From Pantoea sp. Ap-967 (GTDB lineage: Bacteria > Pseudomonadota > Gammaproteobacteria > Pseudomonadales > Pseudomonadaceae), in the NCBI RefSeq assembly GCF_011752565.1, contig NZ_VWXK01000007.1, positions 62,001-126,000 on the forward strand: DNA of 64,000 bases. Direction: 5' to 3'. Made by a program: the position numbers and the translations under genes. The notes beneath the pieces are model-generated. The model did no database searches. It saw nothing but the letters and a program-made list of their open reading frames with translations, and had not been told where the DNA came from. Of this stretch, positions 1 through 7,315 are shown in pieces; position 1 is the stretch's first letter, and every line of letters starts with the position of its first letter.

Positions 1-935
1 ACCAGCACCGGCTTGCCCAAGGCGGGCGCTTCTTCCTGTACGCCGCCTGAGTCGGTGAGAATGACATGGGCACGGTTCATCAGCCAGACGAAGTGCGGGT
101 AGTCCTGGGGGGCGACCAGGTAGATGTTGGTGCGGCTCGACAGCACCCCGTACACGGCCTTCTGCACCTGTGGGTTGAGGTGCACCGGGTAGACGAACTG
201 CACGTCGGGGTAGCGCTCGGCCAGCTGTGCCAGGGCCTGGCAGATGCGCTCGAAGCCTGGGCCGAAGTTTTCCCGGCGATGGCCGGTGACCAGCACCATG
301 CGCTGGTTTTCGCGCAGCACGTTCAGTGGCGAGTCGGCGGCCGGTTGCCACTGCCGCTCGGCCAGGTGGTCGCGCATCCACAGCAAGGCATCGATCACCG
401 TGTTGCCGGTGACTTCGATATGCTCGGGCGGCACGCCTTCGCGGATCAGGTTGGCGTCGGAAGCGCGGGTGGGGGTGAAGTGCAAGTCGGCCAGCACCCC
501 GGTCAGGCGCCGGTTGGCCTCCTCGGGCCAGGGCTGCTGGAGGTTGCCGGTGCGTAGGCCGGCTTCGACATGGCCGATGGGAATGTGCCGGTGGAAGGCG
601 GCCAGGCTGGCGATGAAGCTGGTGGTGGTGTCGCCGTGGACCAACACGATATCAGGTTTGATTTGGTCGTAGGCCTGGTCGAGGGTGTTCAGCAGGTCGC
701 GGGCCAGGCCGTTGAGGGTCTGGTTCTGGGTCATCACCTTGAGGTCCTGGTCGACCTCCAGGCCAAAGGCAGTAAGCACCTGCCCGAGCATTTCGCGGTG
801 CTGGCCGGTGGAGCAGATATGCAGGTTGATACCGGGCCAGGCGCGCAACACGCGGGCCAGCGGGGCCATCTTGATTGCTTCGGGGCGAGTGCCGAATACC
901 ATCATGACGCAGTACGCCATCGTCTTGTTCCTCAT
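1..935 (-). CDS. wecB: UDP-N-acetylglucosamine 2-epimerase (non-hydrolysing), N-terminal part
   Basis: Interconverts UDP-GlcNAc and UDP-ManNAc in the cytoplasm, supplying ManNAc-type sugars for surface polysaccharides. Translating the reverse strand gives the family signatures in order: VFGTRPEAIKMAPL near the start, STGQHREM, HGDTTTSF, HVEAGLRTG, PEEANRR, GHRRENFG and, near the window edge, DSGGVQEEAP. About 312 residues are visible of the roughly 370-380 usual for the family; the gene runs off the left edge, so this is a partial record and not a truncation. Two starts are possible: ATG at 935 (AGGGAA just upstream) or ATG at 920 (GAGGA upstream, giving MAYCVMMVFGTRPE); the catalytic core is unaffected. 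The upstream 270 bases up to the PACE gene contain a probable operator at 1117. Confidence 0.93.
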   Translation of the reverse strand, partial: MRNKTMAYCVMMVFGTRPEAIKMAPLARVLRAWPGINLHICSTGQHREMLGQVLTAFGLEVDQDLKVMTQNQTLNGLARDLLNTLDQAYDQIKPDIVLVHGDTTTSFIASLAAFHRHIPIGHVEAGLRTGNLQQPWPEEANRRLTGVLADLHFTPTRASDANLIREGVPPEHIEVTGNTVIDALLWMRDHLAERQWQPAADSPLNVLRENQRMVLVTGHRRENFGPGFERICQALAQLAERYPDVQFVYPVHLNPQVQKAVYGVLSSRTNIYLVAPQDYPHFVWLMNRAHVILTDSGGVQEEAPALGKPVL

Positions 936-1113
936 TCGATTCCCTGGACGAAGTGCTGCTACGTGTCACCGCTTGCGAGTGAATAGATACAAGCAGCCGG
1001 AGGCGGAGTTGTCCAATACGCGGCGGGGGGGTGGCCAGCGGCTATTACGCGGCAGCGCTGCGCTGGGCGGCCAGGGGGAGTGGTTGTTGCGGAAACGATT
1101 ATGCTAGGCGATC

Positions 1114-1142
1114 TTGATTGAACGGTCAGTCAATAATGTATT
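1114..1142 (+). promoter_or_regulatory. Candidate promoter with TetR-type operator for the PACE gene
   Basis: An 18-bp imperfect palindrome, ATTGAACGGTCAGTCAAT (1117-1134), has five perfectly paired bases at each end plus one inner pair. It lies between a possible -35 (TTGATT, 1114-1119) and -10 (TGTATT, 1137-1142) with 17-bp spacing. This layout resembles operators of TetR-family regulators of drug exporters. No TetR gene is in the window, so the partner is unknown. Confidence 0.4.
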
Positions 1143-1205
1143 TCTTACTTTTTCTTGTAGGACACTTCTTGTAAGTTGATAGGCCATTTTTCCAGGGAGC
1201 TGAAC

Positions 1206-1637
1206 ATGCAAGGCAAGGCGCGCAAGATCGTCCAGGCCATTCTCTACGAAGCCATCGCCGTGGCCTGCGTGGCGCCGGCACTGGAGCTGGCGTTCGGTGC
1301 CGGCATGGCCCAATCGACGGTGCTGTCGGTGCTGATGTCGGGCATCGCCATGAGCTGGAACATGGCCTACAACTGGGCCTTCGAGCGCTGGGAGGCGCGC
1401 CAGCGCCAGCGCCAGCGCACGGTGCTGCGGCGCGTGCTGCATGCCCTGGGCTTCGAAGGGGGGCTGGTGCTGATCTTGTTGCCGCTGGTGGCTTACTGGC
1501 TGGGTGTCAGCCTGTGGGCGGCGCTGCTCACCAACCTGGCGTTGTTCGTGTTCTTCTTCGTCTACGCCTTCGTGTTCCAGTGGGGCTTCGACAAGGTGTT
1601 CGACGTGCCGCTGTCGGCGCAGCAAGCCAAGTGTTGA
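1206..1637 (+). CDS. PACE-family (AceI-like) small multidrug efflux protein
   Basis: A 143-residue, four-helix inner-membrane protein of the proteobacterial antimicrobial compound efflux family, which exports biocides such as chlorhexidine using the proton gradient. The sequence shows two tandem bacterial-transmembrane-pair units: helix 1 carries the conserved acidic residue in ILYEAIAVACVAPALEL, then SWNMAYNWAFERWE after helix 2; the second unit holds FEGGLVLILLPLVAYWLG and FVFFFVYAFVFQWGFDKVFD. The start is placed at 1206 because AGGGAGC lies 6-7 bases upstream; a longer in-frame start at 1176 lacks a ribosome site. It is a single-gene unit with a possible TetR-type operator in its promoter. 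The real substrate cannot be read from the sequence. Confidence 0.88.
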   Translation: MQGKARKIVQAILYEAIAVACVAPALELAFGAGMAQSTVLSVLMSGIAMSWNMAYNWAFERWEARQRQRQRTVLRRVLHALGFEGGLVLILLPLVAYWLGVSLWAALLTNLALFVFFFVYAFVFQWGFDKVFDVPLSAQQAKC

Positions 1638-1661
1638 CTTGGCCAGGCGAGGCGGGATAAG
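1634..1661 (+). promoter_or_regulatory. Candidate sigma-70 promoter of the ilvA leader
   Basis: TTGACT (1634-1639) and GATAAG (1656-1661) are spaced by 16 bp and overlap the stop codon of the PACE gene. A start of transcription near 1668 would put the leader-peptide ATG (1672) almost at the 5' end of the RNA. The hexamers are imperfect, so this is a weak call. Confidence 0.35.
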
Positions 1662-1671
1662 TTCCTACCCC

Positions 1672-1734
1672 ATGAATACCTTCCTGCACGTGAACGCCAT
1701 TATTATTACCGCCATTATCAGCTTGGCGGGCTAG
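1672..1734 (+). CDS. Isoleucine-rich leader peptide of ilvA (attenuator peptide)
   Basis: A 20-codon reading frame, MNTFLHVNAIIITAIISLAG, with five isoleucine codons in two clusters (1699-1707 and 1714-1719). It ends at TAG 1734, 16 bases before an intrinsic terminator and 88 bases before ilvA, the first enzyme of isoleucine synthesis. The Ile clusters sit exactly at the first of three mutually exclusive RNA arms, which is the layout of ribosome-mediated attenuation. There is no clear Shine-Dalgarno sequence close to the ATG (AGGCGAGGCGGG is 15-25 bases upstream), so it may be translated from a nearly leaderless RNA. The codon content and the matching structures make a chance frame unlikely. 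Confidence 0.8.
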   Translation: MNTFLHVNAIIITAIISLAG

Positions 1735-1757
1735 CGCGTACGTGCACTGAACCCGCC
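1709..1757 (+). promoter_or_regulatory. Attenuator arms: pause hairpin and antiterminator of ilvA
   Basis: Three pairings share bases. CCGCCA (1709-1714) can pair with TGGCGG (1724-1729), the protector hairpin. GGCGGG (1725-1730) can instead pair with CCCGCC (1752-1757), the antiterminator. The latter arm is also the left side of the terminator. A ribosome stalled at the Ile codons 1699-1707 would cover 1709-1714, free 1725-1730 and so prevent termination when isoleucyl-tRNA is scarce. Seen in sequence; the mechanism is inferred from the textbook trp/ilv/leu model. Confidence 0.75.
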
Positions 1758-1780
1758 CTGGAGGCGGGTTTCTTCTCTCT
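1750..1780 (+). terminator. Intrinsic terminator of the ilvA attenuator
   Basis: AACCCGCC (1750-1757) pairs perfectly with GGCGGGTT (1763-1770) around the loop CTGGA, followed by the pyrimidine tract TCTTCTCTCT. It lies between the leader peptide and ilvA, upstream of the structural gene, as expected of an attenuator. Confidence 0.85.
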
Positions 1781-1821
1781 GACTCCTGGGCAACACGAAA
1801 AAAGCCAAGGAGTTGCACCCG

Positions 1822-3384
1822 ATGACCAGCCTCAACGTCAGCCCACGTTCGCCGTCCACCCCCCAGCAATTGCTGACCGAACAGGTGCGCCGCATTCTCA
1901 GCGCGCCGGTCTACGACCTGGCCATCGAAACGCCCCTGCAAGCGGCACCTGCGCTGTCGGCCAGCCTGGGCAACCAGGTGCTGCTCAAGCGTGAAGACCT
2001 GCAGCCAACCTTCTCGTTCAAGATTCGCGGCGCCTACACCCGGCTGTCGCGCCTGACCACGGCCCAGCGCGATCGCGGGGTAATCACCGCCTCGGCCGGC
2101 AACCACGCCCAGGGCGTGGCCCTGGCGGCTTCGCACCTGGGCATGAAGGCAACCATCGTCATGCCTACCACCACCCCGTCGCTGAAGGTGGAAGGGGTGC
2201 GCTCGCGGGGCGGGCATGTGGTGCTGCACGGCGAAAGCTTCCCCCATGCCCTGGCCCATGCCTTGAAGCTGGCCGACAGCGAGGGCGCGACCTTCGTGCC
2301 GCCGTTCGATGACCCGGACGTGATCGCCGGGCAGGGCACCGTTGGCATGGAGATCCTGCGCCAGCAGCCTGGCGCGCTGGACGCGATCTTCGTGCCGGTG
2401 GGTGGTGGTGGGCTGGTGGCGGGCATTGCCGCCTATGTGAAGTACCTGCGCCCGGAGGTGAAGGTGATCGGCGTCGAGCCGGAAGACTCCAACTGCCTGC
2501 AGGCCGCCATGGCCGCGGGTGAGCGGGTGATCCTGCCGCAGGTGGGCACCTTTGCCGATGGTGTGGCGGTGGCGCAGGTCGGTGCCCACTGTTTCGAATT
2601 GTGCCGCCATTTCGTCGATGAGGTGGTCACGGTCAGCAGCGATGAGCTGTGCGCCGCGATCAAGGACATCTATGACGACACCCGCTCGATCACCGAGCCG
2701 TCCGGTGCCTTGGCCGTGGCCGGGATCAAGAAGTACGTGGCCCGCGAGGGCGTGCAGGGCCAGACGCTGGTGGCCATCGACTCGGGCGCCAACGTCAATT
2801 TCGACCGCCTGCGCCATGTGGCTGAGCGCGCTGAACTGGGTGAGCAGCGCGAAGCGATCATCGCCGTGACCATCCCCGAGCAGCCGGGCAGCTTCCGTGC
2901 CTTCTGCCAGGCGCTGGGCAAGCGGCAGATCACCGAGTTCAACTACCGTTACTACCCGGGCAAGGAAGCCCGGCTGTTCGTTGGCGTGCAGACCCACCCG
3001 CTGCACGACCCGCGCGAACAGTTGCTGGCCAACCTACGCGAGCAGGGCTACAACGTGCTCGACCTGACCGACAACGAACTGGCCAAGCTGCACGTGCGCC
3101 ATACCGTGGGTGGGCATGCCGCGCCGGGGGCTGATGAGCGGGTGCTGCGTTTCGAGTTCCCCGAGCGCCCGGGTGCGTTGCTGGGCTTCCTTGAGCGGTT
3201 GGGCAAGCGCTGGAATATCAGTTTGTTCCACTACCGCAACCATGGTGCGGCTGAGGCACGGGTGTTTGCGGCACTGGAGGTGCCGGCCGACGAGCAGGCC
3301 AGCCTGCCCCAGGCGCTGGATGAAATGGGCTATCGCTACTGGGACGAAACCGCCAATCCGGCTTATCAGCTGTTCCTTGGCTGA
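1822..3384 (+). CDS. ilvA: Threonine ammonia-lyase (biosynthetic threonine deaminase)
   Basis: Converts L-threonine to 2-oxobutanoate and ammonia, the committed step of isoleucine synthesis (cytoplasm). The 520-residue protein has a fold-type II PLP domain: the Schiff-base lysine K67 in TFSFKIRGAY, the substrate loop SAGNHAQG (91-98) and the phosphate-binding PVGGGGLVAG (about 191-200). Two ACT-like regulatory modules follow from about residue 345, each opening with a similar phrase (IPEQPGSFRAF and FPERPGALLGF), as in the long, isoleucine-inhibited biosynthetic enzyme and unlike the short catabolic TdcB. The start at ATG 1822 has AAGGAG 9 bases upstream; a TTG at 1813 would add three residues. 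The preceding leader peptide and terminator indicate control by isoleucyl-tRNA level. The gene is monocistronic and followed by a REP array. Confidence 0.96.
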   Translation: MTSLNVSPRSPSTPQQLLTEQVRRILSAPVYDLAIETPLQAAPALSASLGNQVLLKREDLQPTFSFKIRGAYTRLSRLTTAQRDRGVITASAGNHAQGVALAASHLGMKATIVMPTTTPSLKVEGVRSRGGHVVLHGESFPHALAHALKLADSEGATFVPPFDDPDVIAGQGTVGMEILRQQPGALDAIFVPVGGGGLVAGIAAYVKYLRPEVKVIGVEPEDSNCLQAAMAAGERVILPQVGTFADGVAVAQVGAHCFELCRHFVDEVVTVSSDELCAAIKDIYDDTRSITEPSGALAVAGIKKYVAREGVQGQTLVAIDSGANVNFDRLRHVAERAELGEQREAIIAVTIPEQPGSFRAFCQALGKRQITEFNYRYYPGKEARLFVGVQTHPLHDPREQLLANLREQGYNVLDLTDNELAKLHVRHTVGGHAAPGADERVLRFEFPERPGALLGFLERLGKRWNISLFHYRNHGAAEARVFAALEVPADEQASLPQALDEMGYRYWDETANPAYQLFLG

Positions 3385-3400
3385 TTTTCGTGACGGCCAG

Positions 3401-3720
3401 GCCGCTGGGTAGGAGCGAGCGCTAGCTCGCGATGCGATCTAGCAGGCGCAACCTGCCTCAAGGTAGCGATCCGACTTTTGCACCGCATCGCGAGCTGCGC
3501 TCGCTCCTACCAGGGCCAGTACCCGCCTGTGCAGCCGGGCCGCTGGGTAGGAGCGAGCGCTAGCTCGCGATGCGATCTGGCAGGCGCAACCTGCCTCAAG
3601 GTAGCGATCCGCCTTTGGCACCGCATCGCGAGCTACGCTCGCTCCTACCAGGGCCAGTACCCGCCTGTGCAGTCGGGCCGCTGGGTAGGAGCGAGCGCTA
3701 GCTCGCGATGCGATCTAGCA
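3401..3720 (+). repeat. Tandem 138-bp repeat of REP pairs (2.3 copies)
   Basis: Units begin at 3401, 3539 and 3677 with GCCGCTGGGTAGGAGCGAGC. The period is exactly 138 bp and copies differ by only a few bases; the third copy stops after 44 bp (3720). Each full unit holds a REP-type palindrome (TAGGAGCGAGCGCTAGCTCG) and its inverted partner (CGCGAGCTGCGCTCGCTCCT) about 75 bases on. The array fills the space between convergent ilvA and the 3729-4916 gene. Confidence 0.95.
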
Positions 3721-3728
3721 AGCCAACC

Positions 3729-4916
3729 CTAGCGCTCGCGCATGAAGAACCCGGCCACGAACTTGCGGAACGTCTCCAGGCTCTTGAAGTCGGCGTAGCG
3801 CTTGAAATTCTCGGCATCCGGCTCGGGCCCGATGGGTTGCTCCAGCAACGACACCGACAGCACGCGGTCCTGGTCCGAGGTCAGCACCAGTTCATCCATC
3901 ACCTGCCCACCGATCACCGGCCTGCGCATCTGCACCTTCACGCCCTTGCTGGCCATCCAGTCGATCAGCGACACCAACGCCTTGAGCGGTTCGCGCTCTT
4001 CATCGCGGTACACCGGGAACAGGTGCGCCCGCGACAGCACTGGCACGCTGGCCACGTGGATCAATTCATAGAAATGGCTGCCGGCCGTCGCCGGGGAATA
4101 CAGGGCCAGTGCCAGCAGCGGCCCAGATGCGCGGCTGCCGCCCCAGTACAGGTGATGCCCCTGGAAGTCGAAGCCATCCTCGCTGCGGTTGTTGAACAGC
4201 TTGCGGCCCTTGATCTGGTCGACGCAGTCGAGCATCAGCCCATGCCGGCGATGGTTGCCGAACACCGTGGCTTCGCGCAGGCGGGCCTTGAGCATCATCA
4301 TGTGCTTCATGTCCAGGCGCGTTTCCAGGTAGTTGCTGGCCGGCACCCGCTCAAGCAGCGGGTAGCGGCTGGCAACGCTGCGCAGTTCGGCGAACTGGCC
4401 GGTCAGGTCCTTTTTCAGGTGCGTGGCGTAGAGGTTCAGGCCGCTGGTTTCAACCCACGTCAGCAGCAACGACAGCAGGCGCTGCTGCTCGCGTCGTTCA
4501 CTGCCCTCGACGCCGCTGCCAGCGGTGTCGCCGGCCTTGCGATAGTCGCCAATCAGCCGCAGCGGTGTATCCGGGGCCAGCCAGGCGGCGGGTGGGGCCG
4601 GGTCGTGCGGCTGCTCGCTGGCCTCGCGCTCGTCCTTGGTGAATGGGCAGCCGGGGGCATGCTCGGCGGTTCCGGGGTTGTTCTTGAGAAACAGAGTGCC
4701 GGTGCTGCCATTCAAGGTGACATTGAGCACTGGCAAGGCATCTTTGCGGCAATCGCAGGCCAACCACTGATTGGCGCTGCGCACCTTCATCAGCAACTGG
4801 TTGGCCTGCAACAGGCGAGGGCCGGCGAGGTTGCCGGTGGCAAACCCGACCAGCAGTTCCTCTTCGGTCGGGGTAAGGCTGCGCACCTGTGCGGCGGTTT
4901 TGTCGATGATACGCAT
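3729..4916 (-). CDS. Conserved protein of unknown function with possible metal-binding Cys/His cluster
   Basis: I do not recognise this 395-residue protein by function. It is soluble, without signal peptide or membrane segment. The N-terminal third has NQWLACDCRKDALPVL followed by HAPGCPF: a Cys-x-Cys and a His-x3-Cys that could bind zinc, reminiscent of the small cysteine cluster of DUF1173- or CoiA-like N-termini (a resemblance by eye, not a family assignment). The rest is charged and mixed alpha/beta. The start MRIIDKTAAQ at 4916 is preferred because GGAGC lies 7 bases upstream; a longer in-frame start at 4943 has none. It is read toward the REP array and sits 63 bases downstream of the glyoxalase-like gene, possibly in one transcript. 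Confidence 0.75.
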   Translation of the reverse strand: MRIIDKTAAQVRSLTPTEEELLVGFATGNLAGPRLLQANQLLMKVRSANQWLACDCRKDALPVLNVTLNGSTGTLFLKNNPGTAEHAPGCPFTKDEREASEQPHDPAPPAAWLAPDTPLRLIGDYRKAGDTAGSGVEGSERREQQRLLSLLLTWVETSGLNLYATHLKKDLTGQFAELRSVASRYPLLERVPASNYLETRLDMKHMMMLKARLREATVFGNHRRHGLMLDCVDQIKGRKLFNNRSEDGFDFQGHHLYWGGSRASGPLLALALYSPATAGSHFYELIHVASVPVLSRAHLFPVYRDEEREPLKALVSLIDWMASKGVKVQMRRPVIGGQVMDELVLTSDQDRVLSVSLLEQPIGPEPDAENFKRYADFKSLETFRKFVAGFFMRER

Positions 4917-4979
4917 GAAGCAGCTCCAAGCTACGAGCCCCAAGCTTCAAGCAAACGCGCCGCGCTTTCAACTCACCGC

Positions 4980-5447
4980 TTACCCGGCGCTGAACATCTT
5001 GGCGGCGCGGGCGCGGATTTCCTCGGGGGTCAGGTCTTCCTTGTGGGTGGAAACGAACCAGATATTGCCGAACGGGTCCTTGAGGGTGCCGCTGCGGTCG
5101 CCATAGAACTGGTCGGTGACCGGGTGCAGCGCGGTGGCGCCAGCCGCCAGGGCCTGGGCGTAGACCTTGTCGCAGTCTTCCACATACAAATGCAAGCCAA
5201 CGCCAGCACCGGCCAGCTTCTGGCTGGCGGTCAGGCCACCTTCGCGGTCGCACGGGTCGCCCAGCATCAGCGAGGAGTCACCAATGCGCAGTTCGGCGTG
5301 GCCAACGGTGCCGTCCGGGCCTTCCAGGCGGAACATTTCCGTGGCGCCAAAGGCCTGCTGGTAGAACGCGATGGCCTTGGCGGCGTTGTTGATGGCCAGG
5401 TACGGGGTAATGCTGTGCTGGCCATCGGGAATGGGTTTGGCAGCCAT
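4980..5447 (-). CDS. VOC (glyoxalase/PhnB-like) family protein
   Basis: A 155-residue vicinal-oxygen-chelate fold protein: two beta-alpha-beta-beta-beta modules, opening with SITPYLAINNAAKAIAFYQQ and FGATEMFRLEGPDG and ending with LKDPFGNIWFVSTHKEDL, the typical PhnB/YybH-type C-terminal strand. Such proteins include metal-dependent isomerases, dioxygenases and antibiotic-binding proteins; the substrate here is unknown. AGGAG stands 8 bases before the ATG. It may be co-transcribed with the downstream 3729-4916 gene. Confidence 0.88.
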   Translation of the reverse strand: MAAKPIPDGQHSITPYLAINNAAKAIAFYQQAFGATEMFRLEGPDGTVGHAELRIGDSSLMLGDPCDREGGLTASQKLAGAGVGLHLYVEDCDKVYAQALAAGATALHPVTDQFYGDRSGTLKDPFGNIWFVSTHKEDLTPEEIRARAAKMFSAG

Positions 5448-5557
5448 GTTCGACGCTCCTGTGGGTGGGGCGCCGGTTGGCGCCCTGTTGCTTAGAGTCG
5501 TTCACGGCGATGGAAAATCGACGTGGCTGCTAGAACGATTTCCTATAAGCGCGGCCC

Positions 5558-7177
5558 TTAGAAGATGTAGTCGGTGGTCAGGAAGCTGGATTGGCGATTG
5601 CGAATGATCTCGCTGATCAGTGCCTTGTTGGCTTCCTGGAAACGGGTGGCCACCAAGGTACGGATGGAGAACACGCGCAAGGCGTCATGCACCGACAGGG
5701 TGCCTTCGGCGCTGTTCTTGCGGCCGTTGAACGGGTAGGTGTCCGGCCCGCGTTGGCACTGGGCGTTGAGGTTGATGCGCCCGACCTGGTTGGCGAAGGT
5801 GTCCACCAGCTGGCCGATGGTCGCCGGGTCGTTGCCGAACAGGCTCAGTTGTTGGCCATAGTCGGAGTCGAGCACGTAGTCGATCACCGTTTGCAGGTCG
5901 CGGTAGGGCACCACCGGCACCAGCGGGCCGAATTGCTCTTCGTGGTACACGCGCATGTCGCGGTTAACCGGGTAGAGCAGGGCTGGGTAGAAGAACGAGC
6001 CACGGCTGCTGCCGCCGCCTTCGTTGAGCACCCGTGCGCCCTTGGCCGTGGCATCGGCCACCAGGCCATCGAGGTAGGCGAGCTTGCCCGGTTCCGGCAG
6101 TGGGGTCAGGGCCACGCCTGGCTCCCAGGGCATGCCGGGCTTGAGCGCGGCGAGCTTGCGCTGGAACTTGTCGAGGAACGGCTCGACCACATCCTCGTGG
6201 ACGAACAGGATCTTCAGTGCGGTGCAACGCTGGCCGTTGAACGACAGGGCGCCGGTGATGGCTTCCTCCACGGCATTGTCCAGGTCCACCTGGGGCAGCA
6301 CGATACCCGGGTTCTTGGCATCCAGGCCCAGGGCCGCGCGCAGGCGGTGCGGGCGTGGGTGGAGCTTCTTCAGGTCGGCGGCCGCCTTGTGGGTGCCGAT
6401 GAAGGCGAACACATCGATATTGCCGCTGGCCATCAGTGCGCTGACGGTTTCGCGGCCACGGCCGTAGATGACGTTTATCACTCCCGGCGGGAAACTGTCA
6501 CGGAACGCTTCGAGCAGCGGGCGAATCAGCAGCACGCCGAACTTGGCCGGCTTGAACACCACGGTGTTGCCCATGATCAGCGCCGGAATCAGCGTGGTGA
6601 AGGTTTCGTTCAGGGGGTAGTTGTAGGGCCCCATGCACAGCGCCACGCCCAGTGGCGCGCGGCGGATCTGGCCGAGGGTGCCTTGTTCGAGCTCGAAGCG
6701 GCTGGAGCGGCGGTCGAGGTCTTTGAGGGCATTGATGGTATCGACGATGTAGTCGCAGGTGCGGTCGAATTCCTTCTCCGAATCCTTGAGGTTCTTGCCG
6801 ATTTCCCACATCAGCAGCTTGACCACGGCCGTGCGTTGCTCACGCATGCGGGCGAGGAAGGTTTCCACATGCTGGATGCGTTCGGCCACGCGCATGTTCG
6901 GCCAGGCGCCGCGGCCCTTGTCGTAGGCCTGCACCGCCGCGTCCAGGGCGGTGAGCGCGGTGCCTGCGTCGAGCAATGGCGCGCTGCCAAGAATCACCTG
7001 GCGCTCGCCATCGGCCTCCTTGAGCCATACCGGGCTGCGCACGGTGGCCAGCGGGCCGTCCCAATGCCGCAGCTCGCCGTTGACGAGGTAGTCGCGCTGC
7101 TCCAGCGGCGCGCCCAGGCGCCAGTTCTCGGGAATGTCTTCGGCCTTGGGAAACAGCGAATCGAGCAGGGCATCCAT
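5558..7177 (-). CDS. GapN-like NADP-dependent aldehyde dehydrogenase (catalytic Glu position altered)
   Basis: A 539-residue aldehyde dehydrogenase superfamily protein, close in type to the proteins annotated as NADP-dependent glyceraldehyde-3-phosphate dehydrogenase in pseudomonads; it would oxidise an aldehyde (perhaps G3P) with NADP. The cofactor region shows GPYNYPLNETFTTLIPAL and NTVVFKPAKFGVL; the nucleophile cysteine lies in SFNGQRCTALK. The usual general-base motif (L-E-L-G-G-K) reads ALGLDAKNPG, with Gly284 where Glu is expected (bases 6326-6328 are clear in the sequence). The enzyme may use another base or act on a different substrate. GAGGTG precedes the ATG. It diverges from the GGDEF/EAL gene across 138 bases. 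Confidence 0.85.
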   Translation of the reverse strand: MDALLDSLFPKAEDIPENWRLGAPLEQRDYLVNGELRHWDGPLATVRSPVWLKEADGERQVILGSAPLLDAGTALTALDAAVQAYDKGRGAWPNMRVAERIQHVETFLARMREQRTAVVKLLMWEIGKNLKDSEKEFDRTCDYIVDTINALKDLDRRSSRFELEQGTLGQIRRAPLGVALCMGPYNYPLNETFTTLIPALIMGNTVVFKPAKFGVLLIRPLLEAFRDSFPPGVINVIYGRGRETVSALMASGNIDVFAFIGTHKAAADLKKLHPRPHRLRAALGLDAKNPGIVLPQVDLDNAVEEAITGALSFNGQRCTALKILFVHEDVVEPFLDKFQRKLAALKPGMPWEPGVALTPLPEPGKLAYLDGLVADATAKGARVLNEGGGSSRGSFFYPALLYPVNRDMRVYHEEQFGPLVPVVPYRDLQTVIDYVLDSDYGQQLSLFGNDPATIGQLVDTFANQVGRINLNAQCQRGPDTYPFNGRKNSAEGTLSVHDALRVFSIRTLVATRFQEANKALISEIIRNRQSSFLTTDYIF

Positions 7178-7315
7178 GGGTACTGCACCTCACAGGTCTG
7201 GTTAGGTGAAACGCTTCAGCGTCGAGCATGCGCCTGGCAAAAGAAAAACACCAGTCTGGCTCAATATTGCCTACGCTGCGCCGATACAGAATCAATCGCA
7301 CTCGCCTGCAGGCCT

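Noticed and set aside
3401..3720. CRISPR-like repeats
   Set aside because: Units are 138 bp, directly tandem without unique spacers, built from REP palindromes, and no cas gene is nearby.
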